Source of the DNA: Microbacterium sp. M28
GTDB lineage: Bacteria > Actinomycetota > Actinomycetes > Actinomycetales > Microbacteriaceae
Direction: 5' to 3'
Assembly (NCBI RefSeq): GCF_025836995.1
Contig: NZ_CP107546.1
Coordinates: forward strand, 2,666,001 to 2,730,000
Length of the DNA stretch: 64,000 nt
The notes beneath the pieces are model-generated. The model was not told where the DNA came from. It searched no databases and saw only the letters and a list, made by a program, of their open reading frames with translations. Below, piece by piece: positions 1-7,866 of the stretch (the stretch's first letter is position 1; every line of letters starts with the position of its first letter). The position numbers were made by a program, and so were the translations under genes.

Positions 1-501
1 GTACTGACCGAACAGCCACCGCAGCCGCGTCGTGAAGACGGCGACGAGTTCCCTCAGCATGTCGTTGTCCGCCATCGTCGTCGCGGTTTCGTGGAACTCG
101 CCCGCTGCGGCACGCGCCGCGAGGACGTCGCCCTCCGCGACCGCGGCCCGCTCCTGCTCGAGTGCGGCCCTCATCCTGGCGATGCCGCTCTCGTCGTGAC
201 GCGCGGCCGCGAACTCGAAGATCAGCGTCTCGAGCGCCTCGCGCACTTCGGCGAAGTCCTGGATGTCGCGCTCGCTGAACTCGCGGACCACCGCCCACGA
301 CCGCGGGCGTGCGACGACGATGCCCTCGCCGACCAGTGCGCGGATCGCCTCGCGAACGGGCAACCGGGAGACGTTCAGCTCGGCGGCGATGTCGCGCTCG
401 ATCAGGCGGGATCCGGGGGCGCGGCGTCCGAGCATGATGTCGTTGCGGAGCAGACGCGTCACGCGCGCCGATTCCAGCTCTGCACCCCCCGCCCCCGCCA
501 T
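1..501 (-). CDS. GntR-family transcriptional regulator (FCD type), partial
   Basis: N-terminal 167 residues of a GntR regulator; the C-terminus lies beyond the window edge. Read from the ATG at 501, residues about 12-75 form the winged helix, with the typical recognition segment DIAAELNVSRLPVREAIRAL. From about residue 80 the protein is alpha-helical (REALETLIFEFAAAR and following), as in the FadR C-terminal (FCD) effector domain. Such proteins usually repress organic-acid or sugar-acid genes and release DNA on binding a carboxylate. A palindrome of GntR-operator type lies 36 bases upstream, so autoregulation is likely. The gene follows the sulfurtransferase on the same strand. The effector cannot be inferred from what is visible. 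Confidence 0.88.
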   Translation of the reverse strand, partial: MAGAGGAELESARVTRLLRNDIMLGRRAPGSRLIERDIAAELNVSRLPVREAIRALVGEGIVVARPRSWAVVREFSERDIQDFAEVREALETLIFEFAAARHDESGIARMRAALEQERAAVAEGDVLAARAAAGEFHETATTMADNDMLRELVAVFTTRLRWLFGQY

Positions 502-536
502 GGATGGATTCTCCCACCTGACCGGGGATTGCACCA

Positions 537-552
537 CTCTGGTATCCCAGAG
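537..552. promoter_or_regulatory. GntR-type operator upstream of gntR
   Basis: CTCTGGTATCCCAGAG is a perfect 6-bp inverted repeat around TATC. Its core TGGTATCCCA matches the TGGTATACCA-like sites bound by many FadR-subfamily GntR proteins. It lies in the 64-base gap between the sulfurtransferase stop and the gntR start, so self-repression of gntR is the simplest reading. It could also form a short RNA hairpin that ends sulfurtransferase transcription. Confidence 0.55.
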
Positions 553-565
553 CGGGCTCGAGGCG

Positions 566-1435
566 TCAGACCGCGGTGAGTCGTCCGTTCGGGAGGATGC
601 CGATCGCCACCGGCAGCCCGCGCTGATTCGACCACTCGCTCCACGAACCCGGATAGACCACGGCGCGGATTCCGGCTCGGTCGAGCGCGAGCGCCGTGTG
701 CATGGCCGCGACACCGGAACCGCAGTAGACAGCCACCTCGGTGTCCGGCCGCACCCCGACGCTGGCGAAGACGCGACGCAGGGCGTCCGGATGCCGCAGA
801 CGCCCGTCCCCGTCGACGACAGCCATAGCGGGCAGATTGATCGCACCAGGGATGTGCCCGCCGACCGGATCCAGTGAGGTCTGCGCGCCGCTGTACTGCT
901 CCGGCGTGCGGACATCGAGCAGGATGCCGGAGCGGGCGAACGCCTCGATCTCCTCCCGTCCGATCTGGCCCTCCTCCGAGGCCGTGAGCACGACATCGCC
1001 CTGCTCGGGCAGAACGTCCCCCGACTCCAGCGGCAGCCCTTCGGCGACCCATGCCCTGATACCTCCGTCCAGCACCCGAACGTCGACGCCTGCGCGGCGC
1101 AGCAGCCACCACAGCCGAGCGGCCGCCACTGAGCGGTTGTCGTCGTACGCGACGGCGATGTCCTCGTCGTGCAGGCCCCACCCTCGGGCGGCGACCTGCA
1201 GGGTCTCGATCGCGGGCAGCGGATGCCTCCCCCGCTCCGGCTGCCCGCGGTCGGCGAGTTCGTGTTCGAGGTCGACGTACACGGCACCGGGGAGGTGGGC
1301 GCTGACGTACTCGGGCCGCCCCTCCGGACGGTCCAAGCGCCAGCGCACGTCGAGGATCCGCACGGTCGGACCCTCACCGTGTTCGGCGCGTCGCTGAAGA
1401 TGGATCAGCTGCGCCGGGCTGACGAGATTGCTCAT
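566..1435 (-). CDS. Thiosulfate/3-mercaptopyruvate sulfurtransferase (tandem rhodanese)
   Basis: A 289-residue protein with two rhodanese domains (about 5-130 and 150-280), the normal size for a SseA/rhodanese-type enzyme. It transfers a sulfane sulfur from thiosulfate or 3-mercaptopyruvate to cyanide or a thiol. The active-site loop is YCGSGVAA, with the catalytic cysteine at about residue 238. The CGSGV loop is the form more typical of 3-mercaptopyruvate sulfurtransferases. The first domain carries the usual inactive aspartate loop (AYDDNRS). The ATG at 1435 (MSNLVSPAQL) is chosen over an in-frame start 48 bases upstream because the domain begins directly after it. Cytoplasmic; no signal peptide. 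Confidence 0.9.
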   Translation of the reverse strand: MSNLVSPAQLIHLQRRAEHGEGPTVRILDVRWRLDRPEGRPEYVSAHLPGAVYVDLEHELADRGQPERGRHPLPAIETLQVAARGWGLHDEDIAVAYDDNRSVAAARLWWLLRRAGVDVRVLDGGIRAWVAEGLPLESGDVLPEQGDVVLTASEEGQIGREEIEAFARSGILLDVRTPEQYSGAQTSLDPVGGHIPGAINLPAMAVVDGDGRLRHPDALRRVFASVGVRPDTEVAVYCGSGVAAMHTALALDRAGIRAVVYPGSWSEWSNQRGLPVAIGILPNGRLTAV

Positions 1436-1623
1436 GGCCCCATGATCCGCGTGCCGGCTCGGGCCGTCACGGGACGGTGACACCGCGCTTCACGTGACGA
1501 CACACGGCGTCATACGGCATCGGCCGTTCGCGACAGCATCTGGAACTCGCACCCCCGTTACTGCGATACTCGCCTCATATCGCCGATGACAGGCTCGCCA
1601 CTCACCGGCAGCGAGGAGCGGGC

Positions 1624-2373
1624 ATGGAAGAGAGCACGGCGACCCGTGGGGCGACACGCAGATGGATCCAAACCGTGTCCGGGCCGGGATCCGGCTGGCG
1701 CACCGGCTATTGGCTGGTCCTCGTTCTGCTCGTCATCTCCTACGGACTCTGCGCGGCTGAGCCTACGACGGACCCGAGCGCGATCGCGTTCCTCGTCCAG
1801 CTCGTGACGGTCGCTGTCACCCTTCGGATCACGGGTGCCGCCAGAATCGTCCAGAGGATAGCCTGGCTCGTGCTCAGCGTCGCAGGCCTGGCTGCGGTCG
1901 GTACGCAGCTTCTCGATACGCGCGGCCATGCCCTCGACATCGGACTCGCGGCGGCATCGGCCATCGCGTTCCTCATCGCGCCCGCGGCGATCATCGCGCA
2001 CCAGGTGCATCGCCGCGGTCTCGATCTCGAAGCACTGCTGGCCGCTCTGACCGCCTACGCCCTGGTAGGGATGTTCTTCACTTTCGTCTACAACCTGATC
2101 GGTCTCGCTGGGGGCGGCCCGATCTTCGGTGACGCGAGTCCCGATTCGCTGTCGGCGCAGTTGTTCTTCTCCTTCACGACCCTCACGACGACCGGCTTCG
2201 GAAACATCGTGCCGGCCGGTCCCGGTGTGCAGACCATCGCCGTCGCCGAGGCGATCACCGGCCAGCTCTTCCTCATCACGGCCGTCGCCCGGATCATGCG
2301 AGGAACGCGGACGCCGGCGGACATCGCAGCACCCGACCCCCGGCCCACGTCGCCGAAGGAGAGCGCACCGTGA
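1624..2373 (+). CDS. Two-pore-helix K+ channel family membrane protein
   Basis: A 249-residue membrane protein with about six hydrophobic segments. The last two flank a pore loop (residues about 175-205) containing FTTLTTTGFGNIVP, which corresponds to the K+ selectivity filter TVGYGD. Here the filter reads TTGFGN: the tyrosine is phenylalanine and the terminal aspartate is asparagine, so selectivity may be altered. No RCK/TrkA domain is attached. Its last four bases overlap the start of the downstream MFS exporter, so the two are translationally coupled. A GGAG ribosome-binding site sits about eight bases before the ATG. The family call (Ion_trans_2) is good; the permeating ion is inferred. 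Confidence 0.8.
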   Translation: MEESTATRGATRRWIQTVSGPGSGWRTGYWLVLVLLVISYGLCAAEPTTDPSAIAFLVQLVTVAVTLRITGAARIVQRIAWLVLSVAGLAAVGTQLLDTRGHALDIGLAAASAIAFLIAPAAIIAHQVHRRGLDLEALLAALTAYALVGMFFTFVYNLIGLAGGGPIFGDASPDSLSAQLFFSFTTLTTTGFGNIVPAGPGVQTIAVAEAITGQLFLITAVARIMRGTRTPADIAAPDPRPTSPKESAP

Positions 2374-3986
2374 AGAGATGGAATGTCGTCATCGTGCTCG
2401 GTCTCGCGCAGTTCGTCATGGTTCTGGACGGAACGGTGATGAACGTCTCGATCTCCACTGTCGTCGCTGACCTCGGCACGAGCGTGGCGGCCATGCAGGC
2501 TGCCATCACCTTCTACACGCTGACGATGGCGGCATTCATGCTGCTCGGCGCAAAGCTCGGGGACGTGTGGGGCAGACGCCGTGCCTTCGTGATCGGATCC
2601 TGTGTGTACGCGATCGGTTCGCTCATCACGGCGGTGAGTCCCAACGTGCAGACGCTCTTCCTCGGCTGGTCGATCGTCGAAGGTCTGGGTGCCGTCCTCG
2701 TGATCCCCGCGATCGCCGCACTCGTGGCGGACAACTACCGCGGGAGCGATCGCGTCACCGCGTTCGCGGCCATCGGGGCGGTCTCGGGTGCCGCCGTCGC
2801 GGCCGGTCCACTCATCGGCGGATTCGTGACCACGTACTTCGACTGGCGCTACGTCTTCGTCGCCGAGGTCGTCATCATGATCATCGTCGTACTGTTCGCG
2901 CGCATCATCACCGACGCGACCGAACGTCAGACCATGCGAATCGATCTTCTCAGCATCCTGCTGTCCTCCGCAGGCCTCGTCCTCGTCGTGTTCGGCATGC
3001 TGCAGAGCAAGTCCTGGGGCTGGGTCCTACCGCTGCACCTGCCCGTGATCGCCGGGGTCCCGATCGCTCCACTCGGGATCTCGCTGACCACGTGGTTCCT
3101 CGGCGCGGGCTGCGCGCTCATCGCGCTGTTCGTCGGACGTCAACGCCGCCTGGTCGCGCGCGGCGGATCGCCGCTTCTGCACGTGGAGCTGTTCTCCCTG
3201 ACGCCGCTGCGCAGCGGGCTCGCCGTGCTCGGCGCGCAGTACGCCGTCACTGCCGGACTCTTCTTCATGGTGCCGGTGTACCTGCAGATGACCCTGGGAC
3301 TAGATGCGCTCGAGACCGGGGTCAAGATCTTCCCGCTGTCGATCTCGCTGATCCTGTTCTCCATCGTCGGCACGCGGTTGTCCACGCGATGGTCTCCCAG
3401 ACGCATCGTACGAATCGGGCAGCTCGTTCTCCTGGGCAGTGCCTTTCTGCTGCTCGGCGCCGCCACTGAGGATCTGCGCAGCGCAATGTTCGCGCTCGGC
3501 ATGTTCCTGGCGGGCAGCGCATTGGGGCTGTTGGCCTCCCAACTCGGCAACGTCAACATGTCGAGCGTCACGGAGCAGCAGACCAGCGAAGTCGGCGGGC
3601 TGCAGGGAGTATTCCAGAACCTCGGCTCGTCGCTCGGCACCGCGCTCATCGGTTCGGTGCTGATCGGAGCATTGTCGACGTCCTTCACATCGAGCGTGGC
3701 AGCCAGCAGTCTCCCGGAAGAGACCAGGACGGTCGTCTACGCCGCGACTGAGGCCGGTGTCACCATCGTGCCCGCCGCTGAGGTCGACGATCTGGCGAAG
3801 AACGCCGGCCTGGATGACGCCGACGCCGCAGCGCTGTCAGAGATCTACCGCGAGTCGCAGCTGGCGTCACTGCGCGTGGCCTTCGTGGGGCTGATCGCGA
3901 TCAGCGCGCTGTCTTTGCTGTTCTCCCGGGGCATACCCGCGGACCGACCCGTGCAACGCCGACGCGATCCGGTCGCCACCGGGTAG
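2370..3986 (+). CDS. MFS drug:H+ antiporter, DHA2 (EmrB/QacA) family
   Basis: A 538-residue protein with about 14 transmembrane segments. It starts with the family-typical LAQFVMVLDGTVMNVS in TM1, followed by the loop motif LGDVWGRRRAF (motif A) and motif C in TM5 (GAVSGAAVAAGPLIGG). The large loop near residues 440-500 before the last segment is usual for DHA2 members. The predicted role is proton-driven export of drugs or other hydrophobic compounds across the plasma membrane. It starts at GTG 2370 within the channel stop region. Co-translation with a cation channel is unusual but may simply reflect compact spacing. The substrate is unknown. Confidence 0.88.
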   Translation: MKRWNVVIVLGLAQFVMVLDGTVMNVSISTVVADLGTSVAAMQAAITFYTLTMAAFMLLGAKLGDVWGRRRAFVIGSCVYAIGSLITAVSPNVQTLFLGWSIVEGLGAVLVIPAIAALVADNYRGSDRVTAFAAIGAVSGAAVAAGPLIGGFVTTYFDWRYVFVAEVVIMIIVVLFARIITDATERQTMRIDLLSILLSSAGLVLVVFGMLQSKSWGWVLPLHLPVIAGVPIAPLGISLTTWFLGAGCALIALFVGRQRRLVARGGSPLLHVELFSLTPLRSGLAVLGAQYAVTAGLFFMVPVYLQMTLGLDALETGVKIFPLSISLILFSIVGTRLSTRWSPRRIVRIGQLVLLGSAFLLLGAATEDLRSAMFALGMFLAGSALGLLASQLGNVNMSSVTEQQTSEVGGLQGVFQNLGSSLGTALIGSVLIGALSTSFTSSVAASSLPEETRTVVYAATEAGVTIVPAAEVDDLAKNAGLDDADAAALSEIYRESQLASLRVAFVGLIAISALSLLFSRGIPADRPVQRRRDPVATG

Positions 3987-3992
3987 GCGGAC

Positions 3993-4439
3993 TCAGGCGT
4001 CGAGCTTGCGCAGCGCGTCCTCCGCCGCCACCCAGGCGAGCATGGCGCACTTCACGCGGGCGACGTATCGCGAGACGCCGCCGAGGGCCGCGGCGTCGCC
4101 GAGCAGTTCGGGGTCGGGTTCGATCTTGCCGCGCGAGCGCATCGCCTCCCTGAACACGTCGATGCGCCGCTCGACGTCCGCCTGCGGCATCCCCTCGACC
4201 AACTCGGCGAACAGCGATGCAGAGGCCTGCGAGATCGCGCAGCCGTGCCCCTCCCAGGCCACGGCCTCGATCGTGCCGTCGTCCGCGCGGTGCACCTGCA
4301 GGGTGATCTCGTCGCCGCAGGTCGGGTTGACCTGGTGCGACTGCGACGGGACCGCATCGCGCAGCCCGTATCCGTGCGGCGTGCGCGAATGGTCGAGGAT
4401 GAGCTCTTGGTACAGGTTCTGCAGATCGGATGAACTCAT
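3993..4439 (-). CDS. sufU: SufU Fe-S cluster assembly protein
   Basis: A 148-residue SufU/IscU-like zinc protein that accepts sulfur from SufS for Fe-S cluster building. The three cysteine positions are visible: NPTCGDEI (Cys followed by Asp), GHGCAISQAS, and VKCAMLAW near the C-terminus. The length is that of actinobacterial and Firmicute SufU. The start overlaps the last four bases of sufS, giving tight coupling. The remaining suf genes (sufBDC) are not in the window, so this pair is either detached from them or transcribed separately. Confidence 0.93.
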   Translation of the reverse strand: MSSSDLQNLYQELILDHSRTPHGYGLRDAVPSQSHQVNPTCGDEITLQVHRADDGTIEAVAWEGHGCAISQASASLFAELVEGMPQADVERRIDVFREAMRSRGKIEPDPELLGDAAALGGVSRYVARVKCAMLAWVAAEDALRKLDA

Positions 4440-5737
4440 CGGACCCTCCGGAAGAAGTCGATGGCCGCGGTGACGCCGTCGATCACGGCGTCCACATCGT
4501 CGGTCGTGTTGTAGAGATAGGTGCTCGCCCTCGTCGAGGACGTGACCCCGAGGCGGCGGTGCAGCGGCTGGGCGCAGTGATGCCCCACACGGACCGCGAT
4601 GCCGCGGTCGTCGAGGAACTGGCCGAGGTCGTGCGAGTGGATGCCGGTGACGTCGATGCTCGCGAGACCCACACGCGGCAGGTCGATGCCGGCGCCCAGG
4701 ACGCGCACCCCGTCGATCGCGCCCAGCCCGTCGACCAGACGGTGGCCGAGCTCGGACTCGTGGGCGGCGATCCTCGGCATCCCCACCCCGTCGAGGTAGC
4801 GCACGGCCGCGGCGAGCGCGATCGCCTGCGAGACGCGCTGCGTGCCGGCCTCGAAGCGCTGCGGCGGTGGCAGGTACTCCGCATCGGTCGTCGACACGGT
4901 GGTGATCATGGAGCCGCCCGTGAGGAACGGCGGCATCGCCTCGAGCAGCGATCGCCGGCCGTACAGAGCGCCGATCCCGGTCGGGCCGAGCATCTTGTGC
5001 CCCGAGAACACGGCGAAGTCGACATCCAGGGCCCGCACGTCGACGGGCAGGTGCGGCACGGACTGGCAGGCGTCCAGCAGGAGCAGCGCTCCCACTTCGT
5101 GCGCTGCTGCGACCAACCGTTCGATGGGGTTCACCACGCCGAGCACGTTGGAGACGTGGGTGACGGCGACGAGCCGGGTGCGCTCGGTGATGTACTCGTC
5201 GAGCTCATCGAGCCGCAGTGCGCCGTCGTCGTCGACGGGGATGACGCGCAGGTTCGCCCCCGTGCGCGCTGCGAGCTCCTGCCACGGGATGAGATTCGCG
5301 TGGTGCTCCATCTCGGTCGTGACGATCTCGTCGCCGCGACCGATCCGCAGCGGTTCGGCCGCCGCTCCCCCTCGCCCGACGGACGCGTTCGAGATCGCGT
5401 ATGCGACGAGGTTGACGGCTTCGGTCGCGTTAGATGTCCACACCAGTTCGCCCTCGTCGGCGCCGATGAAACCCGCGACGGTGGCACGGGCGTCCTCGAA
5501 GAGCTCGGTGGCCTCGGCCGCGAGCGTGTGCGCCCCTCGGTGCACGGCGGCGTTCAGGCTCAGCAGGTAGTCGCGCTCCGCGTCCAGCACCGCCAGCGGG
5601 CGCTGCGACGTGGCACCCGAGTCGAGGTAGACGAGCGGGTGCGCATTGACCTCGGTGCCGAGGATCGGGAAATCCGCCGCGATCCGTCGCACTTCGGCAT
5701 CGGTCAGCGCGTCCGCGTCGGTGGTCGAGAAGCTCAT
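4436..5737 (-). CDS. sufS: Cysteine desulfurase SufS
   Basis: A 433-residue class V aminotransferase-fold PLP enzyme that takes sulfur from L-cysteine and hands it to SufU. Motifs in order: LDSGATSQRP near the N-terminus, TEMEHHANLIPW with the substrate-binding histidines, the PLP lysine in FSGHKMLGPTG (about residue 240), and the catalytic cysteine in RVGHHCAQPLHRRLG (about residue 388). The ATG at 5737 gives the normal family N-terminus. It is followed by sufU with a four-base overlap. Confidence 0.95.
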   Translation of the reverse strand: MSFSTTDADALTDAEVRRIAADFPILGTEVNAHPLVYLDSGATSQRPLAVLDAERDYLLSLNAAVHRGAHTLAAEATELFEDARATVAGFIGADEGELVWTSNATEAVNLVAYAISNASVGRGGAAAEPLRIGRGDEIVTTEMEHHANLIPWQELAARTGANLRVIPVDDDGALRLDELDEYITERTRLVAVTHVSNVLGVVNPIERLVAAAHEVGALLLLDACQSVPHLPVDVRALDVDFAVFSGHKMLGPTGIGALYGRRSLLEAMPPFLTGGSMITTVSTTDAEYLPPPQRFEAGTQRVSQAIALAAAVRYLDGVGMPRIAAHESELGHRLVDGLGAIDGVRVLGAGIDLPRVGLASIDVTGIHSHDLGQFLDDRGIAVRVGHHCAQPLHRRLGVTSSTRASTYLYNTTDDVDAVIDGVTAAIDFFRRVR

Positions 5738-5766
5738 CCTTCTAGCTTCTCACCCGCCGGGGGCAC

Positions 5767-6078
5767 TCAGCCGACGGTTTCGAGATGCTCTTCGACGAGC
5801 GTGATGCCTCCGGTCGAGTTCGCCGAGTTCGCGAGGTCGGTGATCCAGGTCGGGCTGAGCTCGGGTGGCTCCGGCTCTTCGAACACGAAACGCAGCGGGA
5901 TGGACGGGTGCAGCCAGATCGTCGATCGCCCGGCGGACTCCCCGTCCGGATGCCGCCATGACAGCGTAAAGCTCTCATTGCGGCGCAACTTCGTCGCGAT
6001 GACGACCTTCAGATGCGCGAGCGCCCGATCCTCGATGCAGATCGGCTTCGCCGCGTCACCGTAGTGCAACTGTCCCAT
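5767..6078 (-). CDS. Small conserved Microbacteriaceae protein (DUF7882-like)
   Basis: A 103-residue protein starting MGQLHYGDAAKPICIEDRAL. It contains the block HLKVVIATKLRRNESFTLSW and a later aromatic/proline segment (STIWLHPSIPLRF) and ends in a helical WITDLANSANSTGG region. I recognise this layout from a family common in Microbacteriaceae, now DUF7882 and often mislabelled as a DNA-ligase fragment; this recognition is from memory. No catalytic motif or membrane segment is visible. It stands alone between sufS and the araC-like gene on the same strand. Function unknown. Confidence 0.75.
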   Translation of the reverse strand: MGQLHYGDAAKPICIEDRALAHLKVVIATKLRRNESFTLSWRHPDGESAGRSTIWLHPSIPLRFVFEEPEPPELSPTWITDLANSANSTGGITLVEEHLETVG

Positions 6079-6178
6079 CGGGCAAGGCTATGGCCGCGGG
6101 ACACGCGTCGCCGCCATCGCCCCGCTCGGCATCCGTCTGACGACGCATCCGGTGCGCGTGCTGTCATGGTGCGCGGTC

Positions 6179-7114
6179 TCAGCGGTGCAGACGGGCGACA
6201 ACGCCGGGCAGCATCCCGTACTCGGCACGGAAGTACGCGGCGAATCGCGACGGGTGCGAGAAGCCCCAGCGCCGGGCGATGCTCGCCACCGATTCATCCG
6301 TCTGCTCGAGGTCCCTCCGGGCCCCGGCGAGACGTGCGCGCCGCAGCATCTCGCCCGGCGTCGCGTCCAGCGCCCGCTGGAACGCGCGCTGCAGCCCTCG
6401 GGTCGACATGTGCACCGCCCGCGCCACGTCGTCGACCGTCACGGGCTCGTGCGCGTTGGCCTCGATGAACGCGAGTGCGCGTCGCACCGACACGGGCGCG
6501 GCCCTGGTCTGCGGGGAACGCTCCATGGTGTCGCGGAACGAGGTCTGGAACGCGCTCAGCGTCACGGTCAGCGCATGGCGCTCGAGCGAGGCGCGCAGCA
6601 CCTCGTCCGACGCCGCGCTCGATCCGAGCGCGGACAGCACGTACTCGAACGTCCGATTCCAGAGCTCCTCCGCGTCGGCATCGCGCACGGACGCATCGCG
6701 GATCGTCAGCGTGAGTCGATCGTCACCGGAGATCTGGCGTGCACAGCGCTCCGCGGCCTCGCGGTCGAAGATGAGCGCGCGCACGGTCGCCGCACCGTCC
6801 CACCGGGCGCTCACGGGCTCGCCGTCCGTGATCCACGCGCTGCCGTGCGGCAGAGGCCCCTTCGACGACTGCACCTGGGCATCGCCGCCCGTCACCCGGC
6901 ACGCGAGGATCTGTGCCTCCGGTTCGACGACCGAGGCGACGCCGGCGGCGAGCTCGTAGCGCACCACCGACATCTCCGGAAGAGACGCCGACGCCCAGTC
7001 GAAGCGGAAGTCGCGCCGGTCTGCGCGTTGCAGTTGCGCGGAGGGGACGAACTGCTGCCAGGTCTCCTCCACGCGCTCCACATCCCGGGAGCGGAATCTG
7101 AGGACCGACTGCAC
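6179..7114 (-). CDS. AraC-family transcriptional regulator
   Basis: About 311 residues. The N-terminal 200 form a cupin-like AraC-binding-2 type sensor domain. The C-terminal 100 carry the double helix-turn-helix: first VTVDDVARAVHMSTRGLQRA, then ESVASIARRWGFSHPSRFAA followed by YFRAEYGMLPG. The start is uncertain. GTG 7114 sits just after the stop of the small upstream membrane gene. ATG 7135 and ATG 7150 would overlap that gene. Close spacing suggests one transcript with it. This architecture is common among activators of aromatic or amide catabolism, but the target is unknown. Confidence 0.88.
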   Translation of the reverse strand: MQSVLRFRSRDVERVEETWQQFVPSAQLQRADRRDFRFDWASASLPEMSVVRYELAAGVASVVEPEAQILACRVTGGDAQVQSSKGPLPHGSAWITDGEPVSARWDGAATVRALIFDREAAERCARQISGDDRLTLTIRDASVRDADAEELWNRTFEYVLSALGSSAASDEVLRASLERHALTVTLSAFQTSFRDTMERSPQTRAAPVSVRRALAFIEANAHEPVTVDDVARAVHMSTRGLQRAFQRALDATPGEMLRRARLAGARRDLEQTDESVASIARRWGFSHPSRFAAYFRAEYGMLPGVVARLHR

Positions 7115-7115
7115 G

Positions 7116-7457
7116 CTAGGACTCGATCCGCGCATTCTTGATCGTCGCACCCGCCGCGAGGAACAGGAGGGCGCCGATGACGCCGGCCACGGCCCAGACC
7201 CCGTAGTCCACCTCGACCGCGAAGATCGGATTCCAGAACACGGCCACCGCGATGAACACGATGGTCCACCACCACTGTCCCGCCTGGACGGCGAACCACG
7301 CGACGATGAGCGCCAGGATGGTGACGACGAAGCGGACGATCGTCGCTCCGAAGCCGTCCGGCACGAGCGGTGAGAGGAACAGGGCGATCGCGGCGAGGAT
7401 GCCCGGCGCGAGCGCGTTGCGCTGGAGTGGCGGTTCCGATGAACGGGAGGCGTGCAT
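7116..7457 (-). CDS. Small integral membrane protein, unknown function
   Basis: A 113-residue protein made almost wholly of four hydrophobic helices (LAPGILAAIALFLSPLV, ATIVRFVVTILALIVAWF, WWWTIVFIAVAVFW, WAVAGVIGALLFLAAG) with short loops. The GQWWWTIVFIAVAVFWNPI block is distinctive. It resembles actinobacterial DUF6804-type proteins, though I am not certain of the family. It ends directly before the araC-like gene. Its start faces the tandem operator region at 7.5 kb, so it may be under divergent control. Confidence 0.75.
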   Translation of the reverse strand: MHASRSSEPPLQRNALAPGILAAIALFLSPLVPDGFGATIVRFVVTILALIVAWFAVQAGQWWWTIVFIAVAVFWNPIFAVEVDYGVWAVAGVIGALLFLAAGATIKNARIES

Positions 7458-7513
7458 GCATCCAGTCTCCCAGGTGGGCAGCGATCCGGTCCCCTGTGGA
7501 GCCCTGGCGTTTT

Positions 7514-7552
7514 CTGTACCGGTATAGTACCGTCTCTTCTGTACCGCTACAG
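7514..7552. promoter_or_regulatory. Tandem 14-bp palindromic operators over a promoter
   Basis: Two copies of a dyad lie 25 bases apart, start to start: CTGTACCGGTATAG (7514-7527) and CTGTACCGCTACAG (7539-7552). Consensus CTGTACCGNTANAG. The first contains a good extended -10 hexamer (TATAGT, 7523-7528), so bound protein would block transcription towards the gene at 7565. The form is typical of TetR/MarR-size repressor sites. No obvious cognate regulator is adjacent. Confidence 0.6.
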
Positions 7553-7564
7553 AAGGGGTTCCCG

Positions 7565-7813
7565 ATGGAACATCAGGCGATCACGACCCTCGTCCTGACC
7601 GAGCGCCAGGCCGCGCCGGAAGGCGCGCGGGATCCGCACCGACAACGACGCATCGACGCGCTGCGCGAGCGGGACCGCGTCCTGGCCGCCCGGTCCAGAG
7701 CGGATCGGAGCAGACGCGTCCGGATGGCGCTCGCCCGCTGCATCCGGCGGCTGGCGGAGGCCATCGAGCCCCGCCGACCCGACTGCGTCGCCGCCGCGCC
7801 CGATCCGTGCTGA
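7565..7813 (+). CDS. Small arginine-rich protein, unknown
   Basis: An 82-residue protein with a very basic central helix (RQRRIDALRERDRVLAARS then RVRMALARCIRRLAEAIEP) and no recognisable domain. It has an AAGGGG ribosome-binding site and directly follows a promoter overlapped by two palindromic operators. That context is the main argument that it is real. It ends before the downstream lacI-type gene, whose GTG start at 7867 is used here. I do not recognise the family. Confidence 0.55.
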   Translation: MEHQAITTLVLTERQAAPEGARDPHRQRRIDALRERDRVLAARSRADRSRRVRMALARCIRRLAEAIEPRRPDCVAAAPDPC

Positions 7814-7866
7814 CGTCGCCTGATCTGCCGCCTCGCTCGGGCAGAATAGGCACGGAGGTGGTCGAC

